Program-made: the position numbers and the translations under genes
Assembly (NCBI GenBank): GCA_014773175.1
Contig: VXCM01003573.1
Coordinates: forward strand, 622 to 64,621
Length of the DNA stretch: 64,000 bases
From: Lucifuga dentata
Lineage: Eukaryota; Chordata; Actinopteri; Ophidiiformes; Bythitidae
Reading direction: 5' to 3'
The notes under the pieces: generated by a model
What the model saw: only the letters and a program-made list of their open reading frames with translations
The model's database searches: none
Told to the model about the DNA's origin: nothing
Part shown: piece after piece, positions 13,000-26,100 of the stretch
Layout of the letters: every line of letters starts with the position of its first letter
How positions within the stretch are numbered: the first letter of the stretch is position 1

Positions 13000-13995
13000 C
13001 TGATGTGAAAACTTCAAAACAATCTTCCTAGACTGAAATCTCTACCCAGCTGAGCTGGACCTTTCTGGACAGGACCATCTTTCCTTGCTAAGAAAGTACT
13101 ATTTTTGCTATGATGTTGACATCCTACAGAGGATTATGCCTAGCTCTAGGATTTTTATTTTGCTGGTATCATTTGTGTTTTGTATAGAAGGAAAAACAGT
13201 GAGGAGGGAGACCACGACTAAAAAAGCAACAAGAGTGATTTATTGTGTTGATTGATCTCTGTTCCTGCCCACCCCTTTAGAAGTTGCAACCACTGTTGTC
13301 AGCCTATCAGGAATGGTTTTTCCAGATGGTCAAGTAGTCGCCTGTCAAGTTCCTGGGTGAAACTGTCCCCCTTTGTTTCCTCTGAGCTGAAACACCCTGT
13401 ATTAGTGCCCTGGCTACAGAGAAAAGGGGCGTGAAAGGAGGGCATGAGGTGGTTGAGGGTCACCCCTTTTTACAGCATTTTATGGGGTGGAATAATCGAA
13501 ACCAGGTGTTTGTTTGACTAAATGCTGGGAACAGACGTTTGCTACCATCTTGAAATAAACTTAACCATGATTTACCCACAACCTCTAATACTCATATGGT
13601 GCTCTATTGTTTTATCCTGCTTTCATATGGTATATTTCCTGTCTTCAGTAACTCACCAAGTTTTAAATAACATTGTTGATCTACAGTGTTCTACTTACAG
13701 TTAAAGTTTCATATAATTTTCCCAATTTTTAACAGCATTCATTTTGCTCATGTAAGTAATGTTAGGGTGATTATGATCAATTAGTCACCTGATTATTTTC
13801 TTTTACTAGTTCAACAGAATGACATTATTGATCTTATCAATGTTATGTCCATCTTGATGTACTTTTTGTTGGCGTCTGCTTCTAAAACTCACTGTGACTT
13901 TGTATATTTTATGGTTGTACGAAATGAGCACCGAACTTTTCTAAGTTGCTGCTGATGGTAATGACAACTTCCCTGTAATAAAAAAACTTCTGATA
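13000..13995 (+). other. hey1: hey1 3'UTR and polyadenylation signal
   Basis: About 1 kb of non-coding sequence follows the hey1 stop. It ends at a clean AATAAA (13977-13982) in an A-rich context, and GT-rich sequence starts about 35 bases later, as expected downstream of a cleavage site. No other gene is visible here, so I assign it to the hey1 3'UTR. Confidence 0.65.
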
Positions 13996-16474
13996 ATGCA
14001 CCTGTGGCTTTTGTCCGTGTGTGTATGTGTGTTTGCGTGTCCACATGTGTACAATGATGGTGTGTTTGCTTGCTTATGCATCATGTTTTTTGATGTGTGT
14101 GTGTGTGTTTGTGTGTATGTGCACAGTACATGGTGACGCCTGGTATCAGATGAGGCTGGTTGTTCTCCCAGCAGCCCTCTGTGTGTGCACAGGAAACCAT
14201 TAACAAGGAGGGGATATCCTGGACAATAGCAGCCCGGCTGGTCCCATGCACTGCGTGGGAACTAGTGGAGAAGAGGAGGAGGAGGAAAAGAGAAGGGAGG
14301 GAAGGTTGGAAGAGGATGAAGGAGGAGAGCAAGGAGGAATGGAGCTAGGGACAGAAGATGGAAAGAAAAGAGGAGGAAGGATATAGGGCAGAGAGAACAG
14401 TTTTGTCCCTTTACCATCGTTTCTGCTTGTACCAGCTGCGCCATCTGTTCTCAACTCCTTCACTCCCTATTTTCTCTCTCTTTTGCTGAAGTGACCTCTC
14501 TCTCTCTGCTATCATCTTCTTCTTCTTCTTCTTCTTCTTCTTCTTCTTCTTCTTCTTCTTCTTCTTCTTCTTCTTCTTTCATTGCTAAGAGTGATGCAAG
14601 GCCAGGTAGTGATGTAAGTTTTACTGCGGCCAAAAACAGCCAGAATAACTTGTCTTTTGTCTCCCCTTAGTGGTTATATTTGGTATTACACCAATGGAGG
14701 ACCCGAGTATACAAAGTTGCTTCAACTCCTTGCGTTTTTTATCTCTGTAATCTACTAATCTGATATATTGTTTGTAGATCAAAGAAGTGCCACTAACTGA
14801 GTTTTATCTGGATTTATGATGGATTGGTGTATTTGAAAGAAATCACTCTCATGGCCGGTTTCATTCACTGAACCCCAAATCTTTATTAACCACTGCTTGC
14901 TCACAAAGATATATGTGGAGAAGGGGAAACACACAGATGGATAGAGGAGAGAGAAAGAGAAGGCAGGTAGGACAGTGGATTGATGTACTTCCTGTGTTGT
15001 TACACACTGGACTGGTGTTGGTTAATGCTTTACCAGATCAATATGACATGGCACGAACATATCCACCTGCCCTTTTTGAAATACACACACACACACACAC
15101 ACATACACACACACACACACACACACATACACACACACGCACACACACACACTCATGTATGGGCTTAATGTGCATGTATGACCAACAGGGTTGAACTTCA
15201 GGCTTTAAATCTTTAAACTTTTTTGGACACTTTAATACACTCATGTATAGCCTTTGACATGACAATATTGTGTTAATGAATCAGTGTTGCAATGAAATCT
15301 GTTATGGCTTTAATATCTTTCTTATGCATTTTAGTTTTCAGTCGCATTCTCAGTTAAGTGCAGTGATGCTGATGATGTTGATGCTGATGTTGAGCACTAC
15401 TCTATTGTCTCTGCAATGGAGAATGGTGGGACTCATTGCATTCTTGAAGATTTACAATCACAAGTCTGATCACTGGTCAGATAGACTCCACGCCCGTTTG
15501 TCATATATTAACAGACGATCGAAATGTGATTGGAAGCTTGTTTCTGAAGAACATGTGAGCCCCGCCATTGGTCAAGGACGTCATGTGAGCTTTACATTGC
15601 CAGATGGACAGAATCTAGCCAGCTCCTCCTGAGATCTGGCTAAATGCCTGTCCATTTGGACAGCATGTGTGAGTGTGGATGCTTCTACGTTATGTATGTA
15701 TGTGGGGAGAAGTGTGAAAGAAAGAGGAGGGATGAAGAGGTTGCAGATGGAGAGAGTGAGAATGAGAATGGGCTCATTAAATGCTATAGAATTCTCCTGC
15801 AATATAGTCACCATCTACCTCACAGGAGTGGATGTGTAGTGACGGCTTCCATTCCCCCCCCCCCCCNCCCCCCCCCACAGAAAGCAAACATAGCCTTTTC
15901 CCTTTCCTTCTCCAAGCGTGCACGTGTCACTAATAAAATGGAACAGAGGTGGAAATTGAATGAAAAATCACTTTAATCCAAGAGATCCTTTTTTCAGATC
16001 AGGAAGGAATCAGGAAGTGCACATTAGATGGATGAGGGAATGAATCCAGGATGCAGGCCTCGTGAGGACGCAACCAGTCACAGCTAATGTCAGCTAGCTG
16101 GCAAACTCACAATACACACCTAAGCCTGTTACCACACTAGAGAAACTTCAAAATGATGCTTAGGCTGAAACAATAAACAAAACATGAAATGTAACAAATA
16201 AAAAAAAAATCATTACATCCATATATATGGGGAGACGAAAATTATATATAAAAAATGGCACACTGCAATCAATACTTTTGCTGTTGTATTGTACTGTATA
16301 TAACAAAAAAAAAAAGTATTTACAAAAAACAATACCCACTGTCACATGTCAATTTGATTTTCTTCTTTTCTTCTCATTTGAAACAGAGCAAAACATTCTT
16401 TTTTTGGGAAAAGTGGGTGGGAAACATACATTTTTTCTTTCTTTTTTTTTTTTTTTTTTNTTTTTTTTTTTTTT
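13996..16474. other. Intergenic gap between convergent hey1 and stmn2
   Basis: No gene is visible. It contains a 60-bp (TTC)n tract (14517-14578), a purine-rich stretch (14265-14395), (CA)n at 15082-15152, a poly-C run with an N (about 15855-15876) and a poly-T run with an N at 16460. Confidence 0.7.
14517..14578 (+). repeat. (TTC)n microsatellite
   Basis: About twenty perfect TTC units between hey1 and stmn2, a pure purine/pyrimidine tract able in principle to form triplex DNA. Confidence 0.95.
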
Positions 16475-16690
16475 TTTATTATTTTTGCATTTTGCCACTC
16501 CCAACCCCATATGAACTTCCTCCTGTCTCGGGGTGGTATCTTAGGCTGTGGTAGTTTCATCGTAGCATGGGGGAGTATGATGGGTGGTGGTGGTGGTGGT
16601 GGTGGTAGTGGTGGTGGTGGGTCAAGGTGGGGGTGTTCCTTGTGGGTTCGGGAGTNCGGGTGGGTGGGACATAGAACCTGGTGGGGCTGC
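16475..16690 (-). other. stmn2: Probable stmn2 3'UTR with poly(A) signal
   Basis: TTTATT at 16475-16480 reads AATAAA on the minus strand, about 210 bases after the stmn2 stop. The interval includes a (GGT)n tract (about 16583-16620) and an N at 16656; the neighbouring poly-T run has an N at 16460. The 3' end may therefore be misassembled, and longer isoforms cannot be excluded. Confidence 0.4.
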
Positions 16691-16756
16691 TCACGCTGTC
16701 ACCTCTTCTCTCAACTCCTTGTTCCTGCGCACCTCTTGGGCATGCATCTCCTAGAA

Positions 16757-16823
<67 letters not shown>

Positions 16824-19800
16824 ACACACAAAGTAAGGCTTTTGGTTTTTTCTGCAGTGCAGCCCTTCCTGGAATTATATTCCCTTTCCCTACAATTCGC
16901 CACCTCTCTCCTTTGACCTTTGCAGCAGCAGCAATCTACTTCATTTCCTCCTTGTCTCCTGTCCTCCTCTCCACCTCCAGGCATTGAGGTTCCAATTTTC
17001 ACTCCTCAATACCCAAAACAATTGAAACTACACCTTCATCTTTTTCTTCAGCTTTTGTTCCCCACCTCTTCACCTAAAAGATCTCCCTTTACAAAGATCA
17101 GGCAAACACATCAGCCCTCCTTTCTCCCTTCTCCTCTTTCTTCCTCTTCCACATTTTTTTTCCCTTTCATTCTCTTATTTGTCTTTTCCTCCTGTCCCTT
17201 TATCCTATGCTACATCTACCTTGCATTCATCCTCCTTTCCCTTCTCCCTCATCCTACCTGTCACTCAGGCAGCTCTTCCCTTCCATTATCTCAATTTCTC
17301 CCTCCCTGGTGCTCCAGCATTACAATTTCCTCCCTCTCTCCCCCTCCTCACCCTCTCATGCAAGCGCTCCATGATGGAGGCCAGGTAGGCCTGCCGGTTC
17401 TCCTCGATCTGCTCCATCTTCAGTTGAAGTTTCTCCTCAGCCATGCGGCTGAAGTTGCTGTTCTCCTCCATGGCCTTAAGCAGCACGTCACGCTCATGGT
17501 CCCGCTTCTCAGCCAGGGCACGAAGTACCTGAGCCTCCTGGGACTGGAGGAGGAAAAGAGGATAGAGAGGAGAAGAAAGAGTTTGAGTGAGTCAGAGGGA
17601 GAGAGAGTTTGATTCAGAAGGACAGCATAACTGAAAACACCACTCAGATGTTCTTCCTTAAAATTTGAGGACATTAGCACAAAACATCTGGACGTAAGAG
17701 AGAGGAATTTCTCCCATGCCATTTTCATGTTTTCTTGGTATGTCTTATAATCTATTGCACAAATGCTTCACAAACATTATTGGACATTTGCTGTTGAAAA
17801 ATATCTGTCAAGCTGTAATATTGACTGGCTGATTGATTTGTTGGTGGTTGCTGGATTTGTCAGCAGCTGAACTGACCTGTATCAACTCATGAATCAATGA
17901 GATGCAAGAATTAGCCAATGTTTGATTAGATTTTGCATTGCAGTTTTACACCAGACTCATTGCGGTTCAGAAGTCATTGTGACCAAACAGCCAGACATCA
18001 GATTAGATGTCGAATGAAGGAAAACATCCTTACTCTCCTTCGGTCTTCTGCTGCCTCCAGTTTCTTCTGGATGTCCTCCAGGGAAATGTCCCTCTTTGGG
18101 GGGTTGGTGATGCAGTGAGCAGCTTCCGACACAGGGGAGGACGGCTTCAGGATGACCTCAAAGGCCTGACCAGAGGCTCGCTTGCTAATGGGCTTAATGT
18201 CCATGTCTGTGTGTGTAGAAAGGAAGACTCTCAAATCAAATGTCTCTATGACTTTACAATTAAAAAAAAATACTTTAAGAAAGCAAAGATTAGCCAGAAT
18301 AGAATTTTAATCCACAATCTAATTACCACTTACCTTCAAATTCATCCATGATGTTTTTGCGGGTCTCAGGGTACAGACAAGAGCAGAGGAGTGAGAAAAC
18401 TGAGATCTCCTTCATTTTCTCTTTGTAGGCTGTGTGGGTAAATGGAAACAGGATTGTGACTTAATGTGCACGTTTGTATTACCAAGCAAACTGACAGCTG
18501 TATGCAAACTGAGTACAACTGGAGCACACACACACACACACACACACGAAGCATCATTAGCCCTCCACAGGAGGTCCTCATTATAAATGTCATCTTTAGA
18601 TTTTTAGCCAATGAAATATTCAGGAAGTCCCTAAAAAAAGAGAACCTCATCAAAGGTGCCTGGTGGAGCTGAATTGCCCTGGGTTTTGTAGGCATTTTGT
18701 GGCCTTTGTTTTTATCAAGATGTAGCAGGATGGATGTGTCCTTATTTGGCCTAATTTCCCCCAACAGCTAACATGCTGCCATCCCCACCAAAGTCTCTAC
18801 TCATCATTAACTATGCATTTCATTTTTGCCTATGATTTATTCATGTTTCCAGACCAATGACTCGCAGCTATTATGTGGCCAAAAAACATCAGGGATTAGT
18901 GTATGTGGATTTTGGTCAGAAAAATTTGGATGTTGGGACAGTCTTTGAGCTGTTTCTTATTTCCTTTGGCTATGCCTTGAGGGTGGAGGTTCAAACCAAA
19001 AGGCTTTAGCTTATCAGTATAATGCAGCAATATCACTGTCCAGCCCACTTATGGTCCATGCTGGCTGCATTTGGCAACCCACAATAAGGAGGAACAAAGA
19101 GACCTCCAAAGGGCAGACAAGGAAGAGAATAGAAAACTAAAGAACAACCACCCTTGTCTAACCTTGATTTTTTTTTCCCCCTGTGTTTTCACACCTACTA
19201 CTTTGTAATGTGAGCCTGGAGTTCAGCAGTATTATCAGCGGGGAGAGAAACAAAAATAACTGCAACATACTGCAGGTTATGAAACATTCTGTTTTTGCAT
19301 ATGGCTGTTATGCTCTGCAAAGGTACAGTGCCTCATAGTGGAGATCTGCATGCCAAGTGCCATAATACAGCATAATCCATCATGCAGCGTACAAGCCCTG
19401 CAGGGCTGAAGTGTGCCACACTGATTCATGTTTTGCAGCAGCCAGAAATGAGATTTACTATGAGGGAGCTTCTGCACAGCAGGGTGTCGGGTATAGTATG
19501 ATAAATCCAAACCTTCTCCCTTATTCTCCCTCCCTCTCTCTCTCTTATTCTCTGCTCATTGTGTCTTCTTTTTTTCCTCTCTGTGTCTTGCTTTCTGCCC
19601 TGCAGACTGGCAGACGCCTCAGTAATGTAATCAACTCTCAGATGTAGCACTCGCTACTCTCCAATGGCCTTGTTAACCCTTTCCCTGAGGAGGAAGTGAG
19701 AGAGGGTGAGAGCATACTGGGGCTGGTGGTAAAAACAGAGAGATTTTGGATGAAAGAAAATGGGTGAGTGGCAGAGGATTGGAGATAAAAGTGGGGTTGA

Positions 19801-20008
19801 GTGAGGGAGGGGGAGATTCTCCTTAAATTTTGCATTGCAGTTTTACACCAGATGAACACCTCAGATGAGGTGGGAGAAAGGGGGAAAAAGGGGGAGAAGG
19901 GGTAAATTCTTGGGTAGCTGCCGGGGTGGTGAAGGGCATGTGTGGTACAATTGTGTGTGTGTGTGTGTGTGCTTATACATTATAGGTGGGGCTGTAACTC
20001 TCCCTGGG

Positions 20009-20049
<41 letters not shown>

Positions 20050-23000
20050 NATGGAAGCCTCCACCTCAGGTGGATACTGCTTTAATTCATAGTTAGTGGA
20101 CCATACCACTCCTGCTGATGAGGGGGGTGGGTACAGCTGGATACTTTTGGGTTGTTACAGGCTCATTAATCGCTGTGTATGCCAAGACCTCGGCAGCCAT
20201 TTTCTCCTGTGCTCAAACCCACTTTACAGCTAAAGACAGACAACCAGTTAATGATTCACTTTCCTTTACTCAAATTACGTGACTTGAGAAAAGTAAGAAA
20301 GGAACTGGTCAAACAAGATAACTGTTGTGGTGAATGCCAATTTCTGGGTGGAGACTTATTTTGTTTCTGTGTTATGTAACGTTTTCAAACTGAACATTGC
20401 AGTCAATTCAAGTTCAAGATCTGAGGTGGTAGACGGTGCAACTTACAGTTTAATTTGGAGTCATGTATCTTGTTGTCTGTTGCTCACGGTGAGTTGAAAC
20501 TGTGCTTTAATGCCGACAAATCCACTTTTGTACCAGAGGAACTTTTTCTTTTATTATTGTTAGAAAGCTCTGCACACTTGGATCTAATGCATATTAGATT
20601 TATTTTTGTTAAAATAAAATGTTCTCTATTGTGCAGATCCTATGAAAATGTTCTTCTCTATGAAGAAAAAATATAATGCTACTTCTGTAACCACTGTAAT
20701 GAACTCACTGCCAGCAGATCAGACACTGGCCACTGGTCTGGAACAGCATCCTTTGCTCTCCACAGTATGAAGTGTTGGCTAATGTTCAGAGATGCTGGTT
20801 CAGATACTGTATGATATACTAAAACCACCAAATAATGTCACATCAAGACAACGCCAGCTTCATCCAGCTGGTTTCAGCTCATCAGTTCTGCATCCTCACA
20901 CGGAGCTCCACCTGTCCTGCCCAGACACATAGCCAGCAAGCTGCATTTCCTCTTTCAATCAATCAGCCAAAGAGCACAGATCATCAATATCTCCCTCCTC
21001 CCCCACAAGCATCCCTCATCCCCTATACCTTCTGTATCGCTAAGCCTCAGTTTCATCTGTCATCAATGTATTCCCCACTCAGTCCCACCCTCTCTTCCTC
21101 TGCCTTGTACTGTCTCTTTCTCTCACACTCTGTGGACTCAACAGCCTCAATTATGTGTGAAGAAACCACCAAAACCCTCTTTATACTTTCTTCTCCTTTT
21201 TCTGTCAACTCTTCTTCCATCCCTTCATCTCTCCTTAAATACCCATCCCCCCACTTTAAGAATCTAAACAGAGAATGTGCTTGGACAATTGAGAAGGAAG
21301 TCAAAAAGACACAAAGTGAAAATCATATGAAAGATATTCAAGGCTTTGAGCAAACTGCCTATGAATGTTGTCCTGCAAAATGTGACCCTGTGTATCACAA
21401 CCTTTACTAGCCTTCTGGGCTCTGCAACCTTATAGCAATATGAGTTTGCCATTTCTGTTAGGCGCACTGCTAGCCCTTTACAGTCAGACCACAAGACAAT
21501 AATATAATCACAAAATGATGAAGGTATTTCTACGGCGAGAACAGCTATTAAACAGAAGGTTATGGGACCCAGATGATCAAGGGGCAGGTCCAGTCATTCA
21601 ATGCAGGACTGGTGGACTAAAGGCAAGGTTTGCAAAGCCACACCCTGTCTGCAGGAATACAGGGCATGAAAATTTGACATATTTGGACTTAGCAGAATGA
21701 TAACATATTGTATTATATTCTGTCCATATAAAAATTAGATCTCAAGCAAAGATATTAGGTTTTTCGCTTCAGTGTCTCATGCAGCTATTGATATTGATGA
21801 ACAGATCATGCATGTAAGATGCATCATCACCCTGGATTGATGTCACCTATTCCTCCTAGGCTATCCTAAAGAGCAACAGTCATCCAAACCAGTAATGGGA
21901 GGGTGCTGCATTGATCAATGGGACTCCATGACAAATCATGATGAATTATCAGTCCAGGATATTTTCAGGCATTATGCACATTTTGGCAATTGTAGTCCAA
22001 TTGATAAAAGGGTAATACTGCAAAATTTGGAAATGACATTGAATCCAATTGATAGTGTTATTGTCCAAAGATATTGCTGATGTAGTCAAAGGAATTGATT
22101 TTTGGGTATCAGGCAAATGACCACACCTAACTGGATATGACAAGTCCACCTGATAAGGATCAGGAAAAGTACTTAGAGGCCTTAATGTGCATGGGCGTGT
22201 GCTTTTGTTCTGAGCTCTACAGTTTCTAACTGCAGTTTAGAGGCCTTGGGATGTTATCAGCTCTCTCCCAAGGAATGAGAAAATTATTTAGATAACATAG
22301 CTTGATTCTACCTGATTCATAAAAATACAGTTGTAAACCTTTGTGGACTAATGAGACCCTTTAAGTTTTTTTGCTCCAACAATGTACACGCTGAATTCCA
22401 CTGGTGATTCTAAAACATTAAGAGAGACAGTATGTTTTTGTTAAAAGAAAAATATATTTAAAAAAAAAAACAGTCTAATTTAACTCCCTGGTCAGTGTTG
22501 GCTGGTTCTAAAGATGGTGATGGGTGCTTCAAGAGTGTCTGCTCCTTGTCCATCCTTTTCCTCCTGTCCACAGCTGAAGTCACGGAGGAAGGAGGAGGAG
22601 GAGGAGGAGGAGGAGGAGGAGGAGGAGAAGGATACTCAGATGTTAGTTTCCAGTGTGCCTCCGTGCAGACACCAGAACCCTTAGTGCTGTCTGTCTGCAT
22701 GTCCCTCCATCCATCAAGTGTCAAGTCAACCAGAAAACAAACTGACTATCCCCCAGATCGGGGACACACACACACACACACACACACACAATCACACACA
22801 GGTCCTTTTCTGCATGTAACAAGGTCCTTAAAATAAAAACCCACACCAAAATGTTGCCAAAATGTTAGATTGGGCTATAGTCTTCTACTGATAATACCTG
22901 CAGGTCAGCTCCAGGGTTTACATAAGCATAATTGATAAAGTAAAATGGTAAAATGTTTCAATAATTATTAAAATCCAGTAGAAAAAAAAAAAAAAAAANA

Positions 23001-23930
23001 AAAAAAAAAAAAAAAGTATATATTCATTTATTATTTTGGAAATGTATGGGTTGACACACATTCAAGGCCTGCCAGCTGCTTTAACGTGCCATTTGTATAC
23101 TATTAAGAAATAGTCACCATAATGCTAAAGCATGATAATAATGCAGTTATCAACAAAAATATGTTTCATTTCAAAGTCTGTATCCTTCTCGATAGGATTG
23201 GACTCTGATTTACACATATTCCTGAGACGACACTCATTTTCATTGCCAGTCATAAATTCTTCCCTCGACTGCAAGCCAAACATGCGTGGATAAGGATGCT
23301 TTTTCTTTCATTCATGCCTTCAGCGGTCACCCCCAAAATTGGCTTACACCACAGATAAATAAAGGTGGCCCAGTTTTTATAAGGAGATTTGTCACGGTGG
23401 AATATTTCACACCCTTGAGAATGGATGGCTGGCTTTGGAGGGACTGGAGATGTTGGGTGGGGTCGCTGGAGCTGCATTATGCTGCACGGCTCTGAGTCAG
23501 GCGGCAGGTGCGGCAAGGAGGCATCGACAAAATGATGCTGTGAGAGAAAAATCTGTGCTTCTGAATATGAGTTCAGTCTGTTTAATTCGCTTGTTTAAAG
23601 CAAATGAAGAATGTGCGTCACTGATAATCACCATACAGCAAAGTGAATCCTAAACTAGCCAATATTGATCAGCACCCATTTGGATTCAGGATGAGACAAA
23701 AGCCAAACTGTTAAAAGCTAAAATGAAGCACTAGTAAAATGTTGCTTCAATTTTGCAACTTCATTTTTATAACTGACCTGCGGATGAGTTCGGCCGCTCC
23801 CACTTATCAACCCTCAGCATCCTTTTGTGCCATGGGTGTCGCTACTATCTCTCAGCATCCTCAAACCTGCATAATCATTGTTATACGTGAGGAAATCTGT
23901 GCAAAACTCACCGATTGCAGTCTTAGCCAT
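16691..23930 (-). CDS. stmn2: Stathmin-2 (SCG10), membrane-anchored neuronal stathmin
   Basis: Five coding exons on the minus strand join in frame to 179 aa, the human STMN2 length: 23930-23912 (MAKTAI), 18429-18334, 18206-18034, 17543-17352 and 16750-16691 (stop TGA 16693-16691). All borders are GT/AG. The N-terminal anchor ends in C22-S-C24, the palmitoylated cysteine pair of SCG10. The stathmin-like domain starts near residue 39 with [11 protein letters not shown], followed by a long charged tubulin-binding coil. Ser50, Ser62-Pro and Ser97 are kept, but the second JNK site Ser73 is Asn. Known role: binds tubulin dimers and promotes microtubule turnover in growth cones and axons. The gene is convergent with hey1, as in mammals. 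I cannot tell whether this is the teleost a or b copy. Confidence 0.96.
16759..16830. repeat. (CA)n microsatellite against the stmn2 last-exon splice acceptor
   Basis: About 36 CA units with one TA interruption. On the stmn2 (minus) strand this is a (UG)n tract ending 8 bases before the first base of the terminal coding exon (16750). Only CTTTCTAG separates repeat and exon, so the repeat occupies the place of most of the polypyrimidine tract. Confidence 0.95.
18430..23911 (-). other. stmn2 intron 1
   Basis: This 5.5-kb phase-1 intron separates MAKTAI from the membrane-anchor exon. It holds (CA)n on the plus strand, hence (UG)n in the transcript, at 18525-18547 and 22767-22799. It also holds a poly-C run with an N (about 20014-20050), a (GGA)n tract (22584-22629) and an N-interrupted poly-A (22982-23015). 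No additional coding exon is visible. Human STMN2 intron 1 hosts a TDP-43-repressed cryptic exon; I do not recognise an equivalent here. Confidence 0.7.
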
Positions 23931-26100
23931 TTTTGTACGGTGATGCCGGGATGTGTCTACCGGAGGAGCGTGCGTCGGTGGCAAGATGCTGTATCTCGGG
24001 CGAGGGGACTGCTGGTAAGGCACTGAGTCAGCAGAGACGGGGGCTGCCGGTGCTCCTGGTGGTCTGTTCTGAGATGCGTCAAGCAAGCTTTAACTACACT
24101 AGGACCGGAACTGAGTAGGGCTTGCCTTCAAAATAAAGATGTAACTTTTCCCTTAGATAGCCTATGTGTGCTAAGATTCAAAACACGTGAATTCCGTTCT
24201 GACCGTTCTCACAGCAGTCTCATTTACAGAGATCAGATATGAATCTGAATGAGGACCACATTTGCAAGTGACAAATCTGATTTGGATTGTTGATACTGCT
24301 GAGAAAAAGAAAATCTGATCTGAGTCACATGTAATTAAAAAATCTGATTTGGGCCACCTCAGCCAGAAGACTCTACTTAGTTATCCAGAAGTTATCAAGA
24401 AAACAAGCACAGTTGGCCAACCTGTGCTCAGCCACCTGGTCAAGTCATTGTTATTCTGTGAGAGGGAATAAATATCAGCCAAACAAATGGTGTCACTCTC
24501 CATCCTTTATAATTAATTAATCAATCAATTAATCAATTAATAATTATTAATAGGTTTGCAATGATTTATTTTTAAATATGTGACCGGAAGTCACATCCAG
24601 TCTTATTGTTCCTGCTGACTTCACAGTCGTTCAGTTGCGAGGAGGTGTGTGTGTGTCCAATGCCATATTGGCTACCACTATATATCCTGACGCGCATTTC
24701 CTCAGCAGAGCTCTGACAAATCCAGTGTCTCCTGTACTGCTGGGTTCAAGGGGCCACTGGAAGAGATGACAGTGTGGGTGTTCCCTCTTTGTTTCAGTGG
24801 GTGGGTGTCTGGAGAAAAGTGCGGCAGGTCGCATGAATATAAAGCCATGTCCATGGAGCTGACATTTTTTTTTCCCGAGAAACACGTGTAGAATTTGACT
24901 ATTTTTGTTCTATAACATAACAGATGTGTAAATTTGAGGTATTCAATAATAGGCTTAATCAGATAAGATGATACCATGAATCCATGAGAGTCTGACTAAA
25001 ATAGAATTGCAAGTAATCTTTGGTCTTTATTTGATGGCTTTATTAGCCTAAATGGCGTAAAATCGAGAGATACGGTCAACCAACTTAATCACCACTTTCC
25101 AATTGAATGAAATAACCATGGTCAAATGATATCAAATAAATGAATGGAATCATTAAACTAACAACCACTAGATGGCAGCACATCTCAAGGTATTTGAGCT
25201 TCAGCACAGCAACCCTTGAGAGATATTATGAACCATCTATTAAACTACATTTACATAGATATTTAACAAATCTAGTCCTTCTTGCATTCACAGGTTTGTG
25301 CAGATAATTACATCGACCTGTTTGTAATGTATTTAAGAACAACTAAATCCATGCATGATGCCTGTTCTGCTGGACTGATGGACTACATAGCCTACACAAA
25401 GTCCCACACCACGTCCTGACCAGCACAAACGAAAATTTTCCTTATCTGAAAGGGGGGAAACTAGCATGTGTTTATTTAGATAACAAAACAGTTACATTAC
25501 TGCTGTTTACTCGTGTCACATAAATATCAACAGAGGGAGCAATTACTTAGCCATAACCGGTGTTCACTTATGGTTAAAGAATAAGCAAATAAATTAATTC
25601 AAAGGAGATGTGCACATAATAACTAAATAAAACATAACTGTATTTTACTTATACTGTAATATATATAAAAAAGATTTAAGGATTTAAGTGAAGTATTTTA
25701 TATCAAATAAAATGTCATGAAACATTCTTCAGTAAATTCTTATATATATATATATATATATATACTGGTGTATGTATATAACTAGAAGATTTCTGAATTA
25801 AACTTTCTTACACGTACAGGTATGTACCCGCCTTGTGTATGCTGAGGCTGATAGAAATTTTACAAACCTAACATCGTTCTTCCTGCTAAATGTATTCATT
25901 TATTCTGCTTACTGGCTGTGAACTCTTTCTCTTTTATGATATGTTAGACTCTAGATATTTGTGGTTTAATAGATCAAACTGCGGACGAGACTAGTTGAGT
26001 GATTCTCTCTTATAGTTGTAACTTTTTTCTGGATTTCGATAGAACTGATAAAAAAAACTAGTTTAATTTTCGCGTGAGGCCACGTTATAAAGTAGAAGTG
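23931..26100. other. Interval between divergent stmn2 and transporter promoters
   Basis: No coding exon is recognised. On the minus strand an ATATATAG TATA-like string lies at about 24677-24684, roughly 0.75 kb upstream of the stmn2 start codon, and is a possible stmn2 core promoter. A (TA)n run sits at 25740-25764. The remainder is AT-rich single-copy-looking sequence. Confidence 0.4.

Noticed and set aside
16511..16987. 158-codon plus-strand frame
   Set aside because: It is composed of glycine and threonine-histidine runs from (GGT)n and (CA)n repeats, over the stmn2 3' end.
16920..17612. 230-codon plus-strand frame
   Set aside because: A low-complexity pyrimidine-rich translation antisense to stmn2 exon 4 and intron 4.
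20835..21410. 191-codon plus-strand frame in stmn2 intron 1
   Set aside because: Serine/proline-rich and C/T-rich with no domain, splice context or codon bias; probably chance in a pyrimidine-rich intron.
18430..23911. Equivalent of the human TDP-43-repressed STMN2 cryptic exon in intron 1
   Set aside because: (UG)n tracts exist, but I see no homologous cryptic exon with acceptor, short frame and poly(A) signal.
23931..24700. RE1/NRSF silencer expected near SCG10 promoters
   Set aside because: Only a poor partial match (GGAGCACCGGCAGC-like, near 24040-24060, minus strand) lacking the spacer. I could not support a site.
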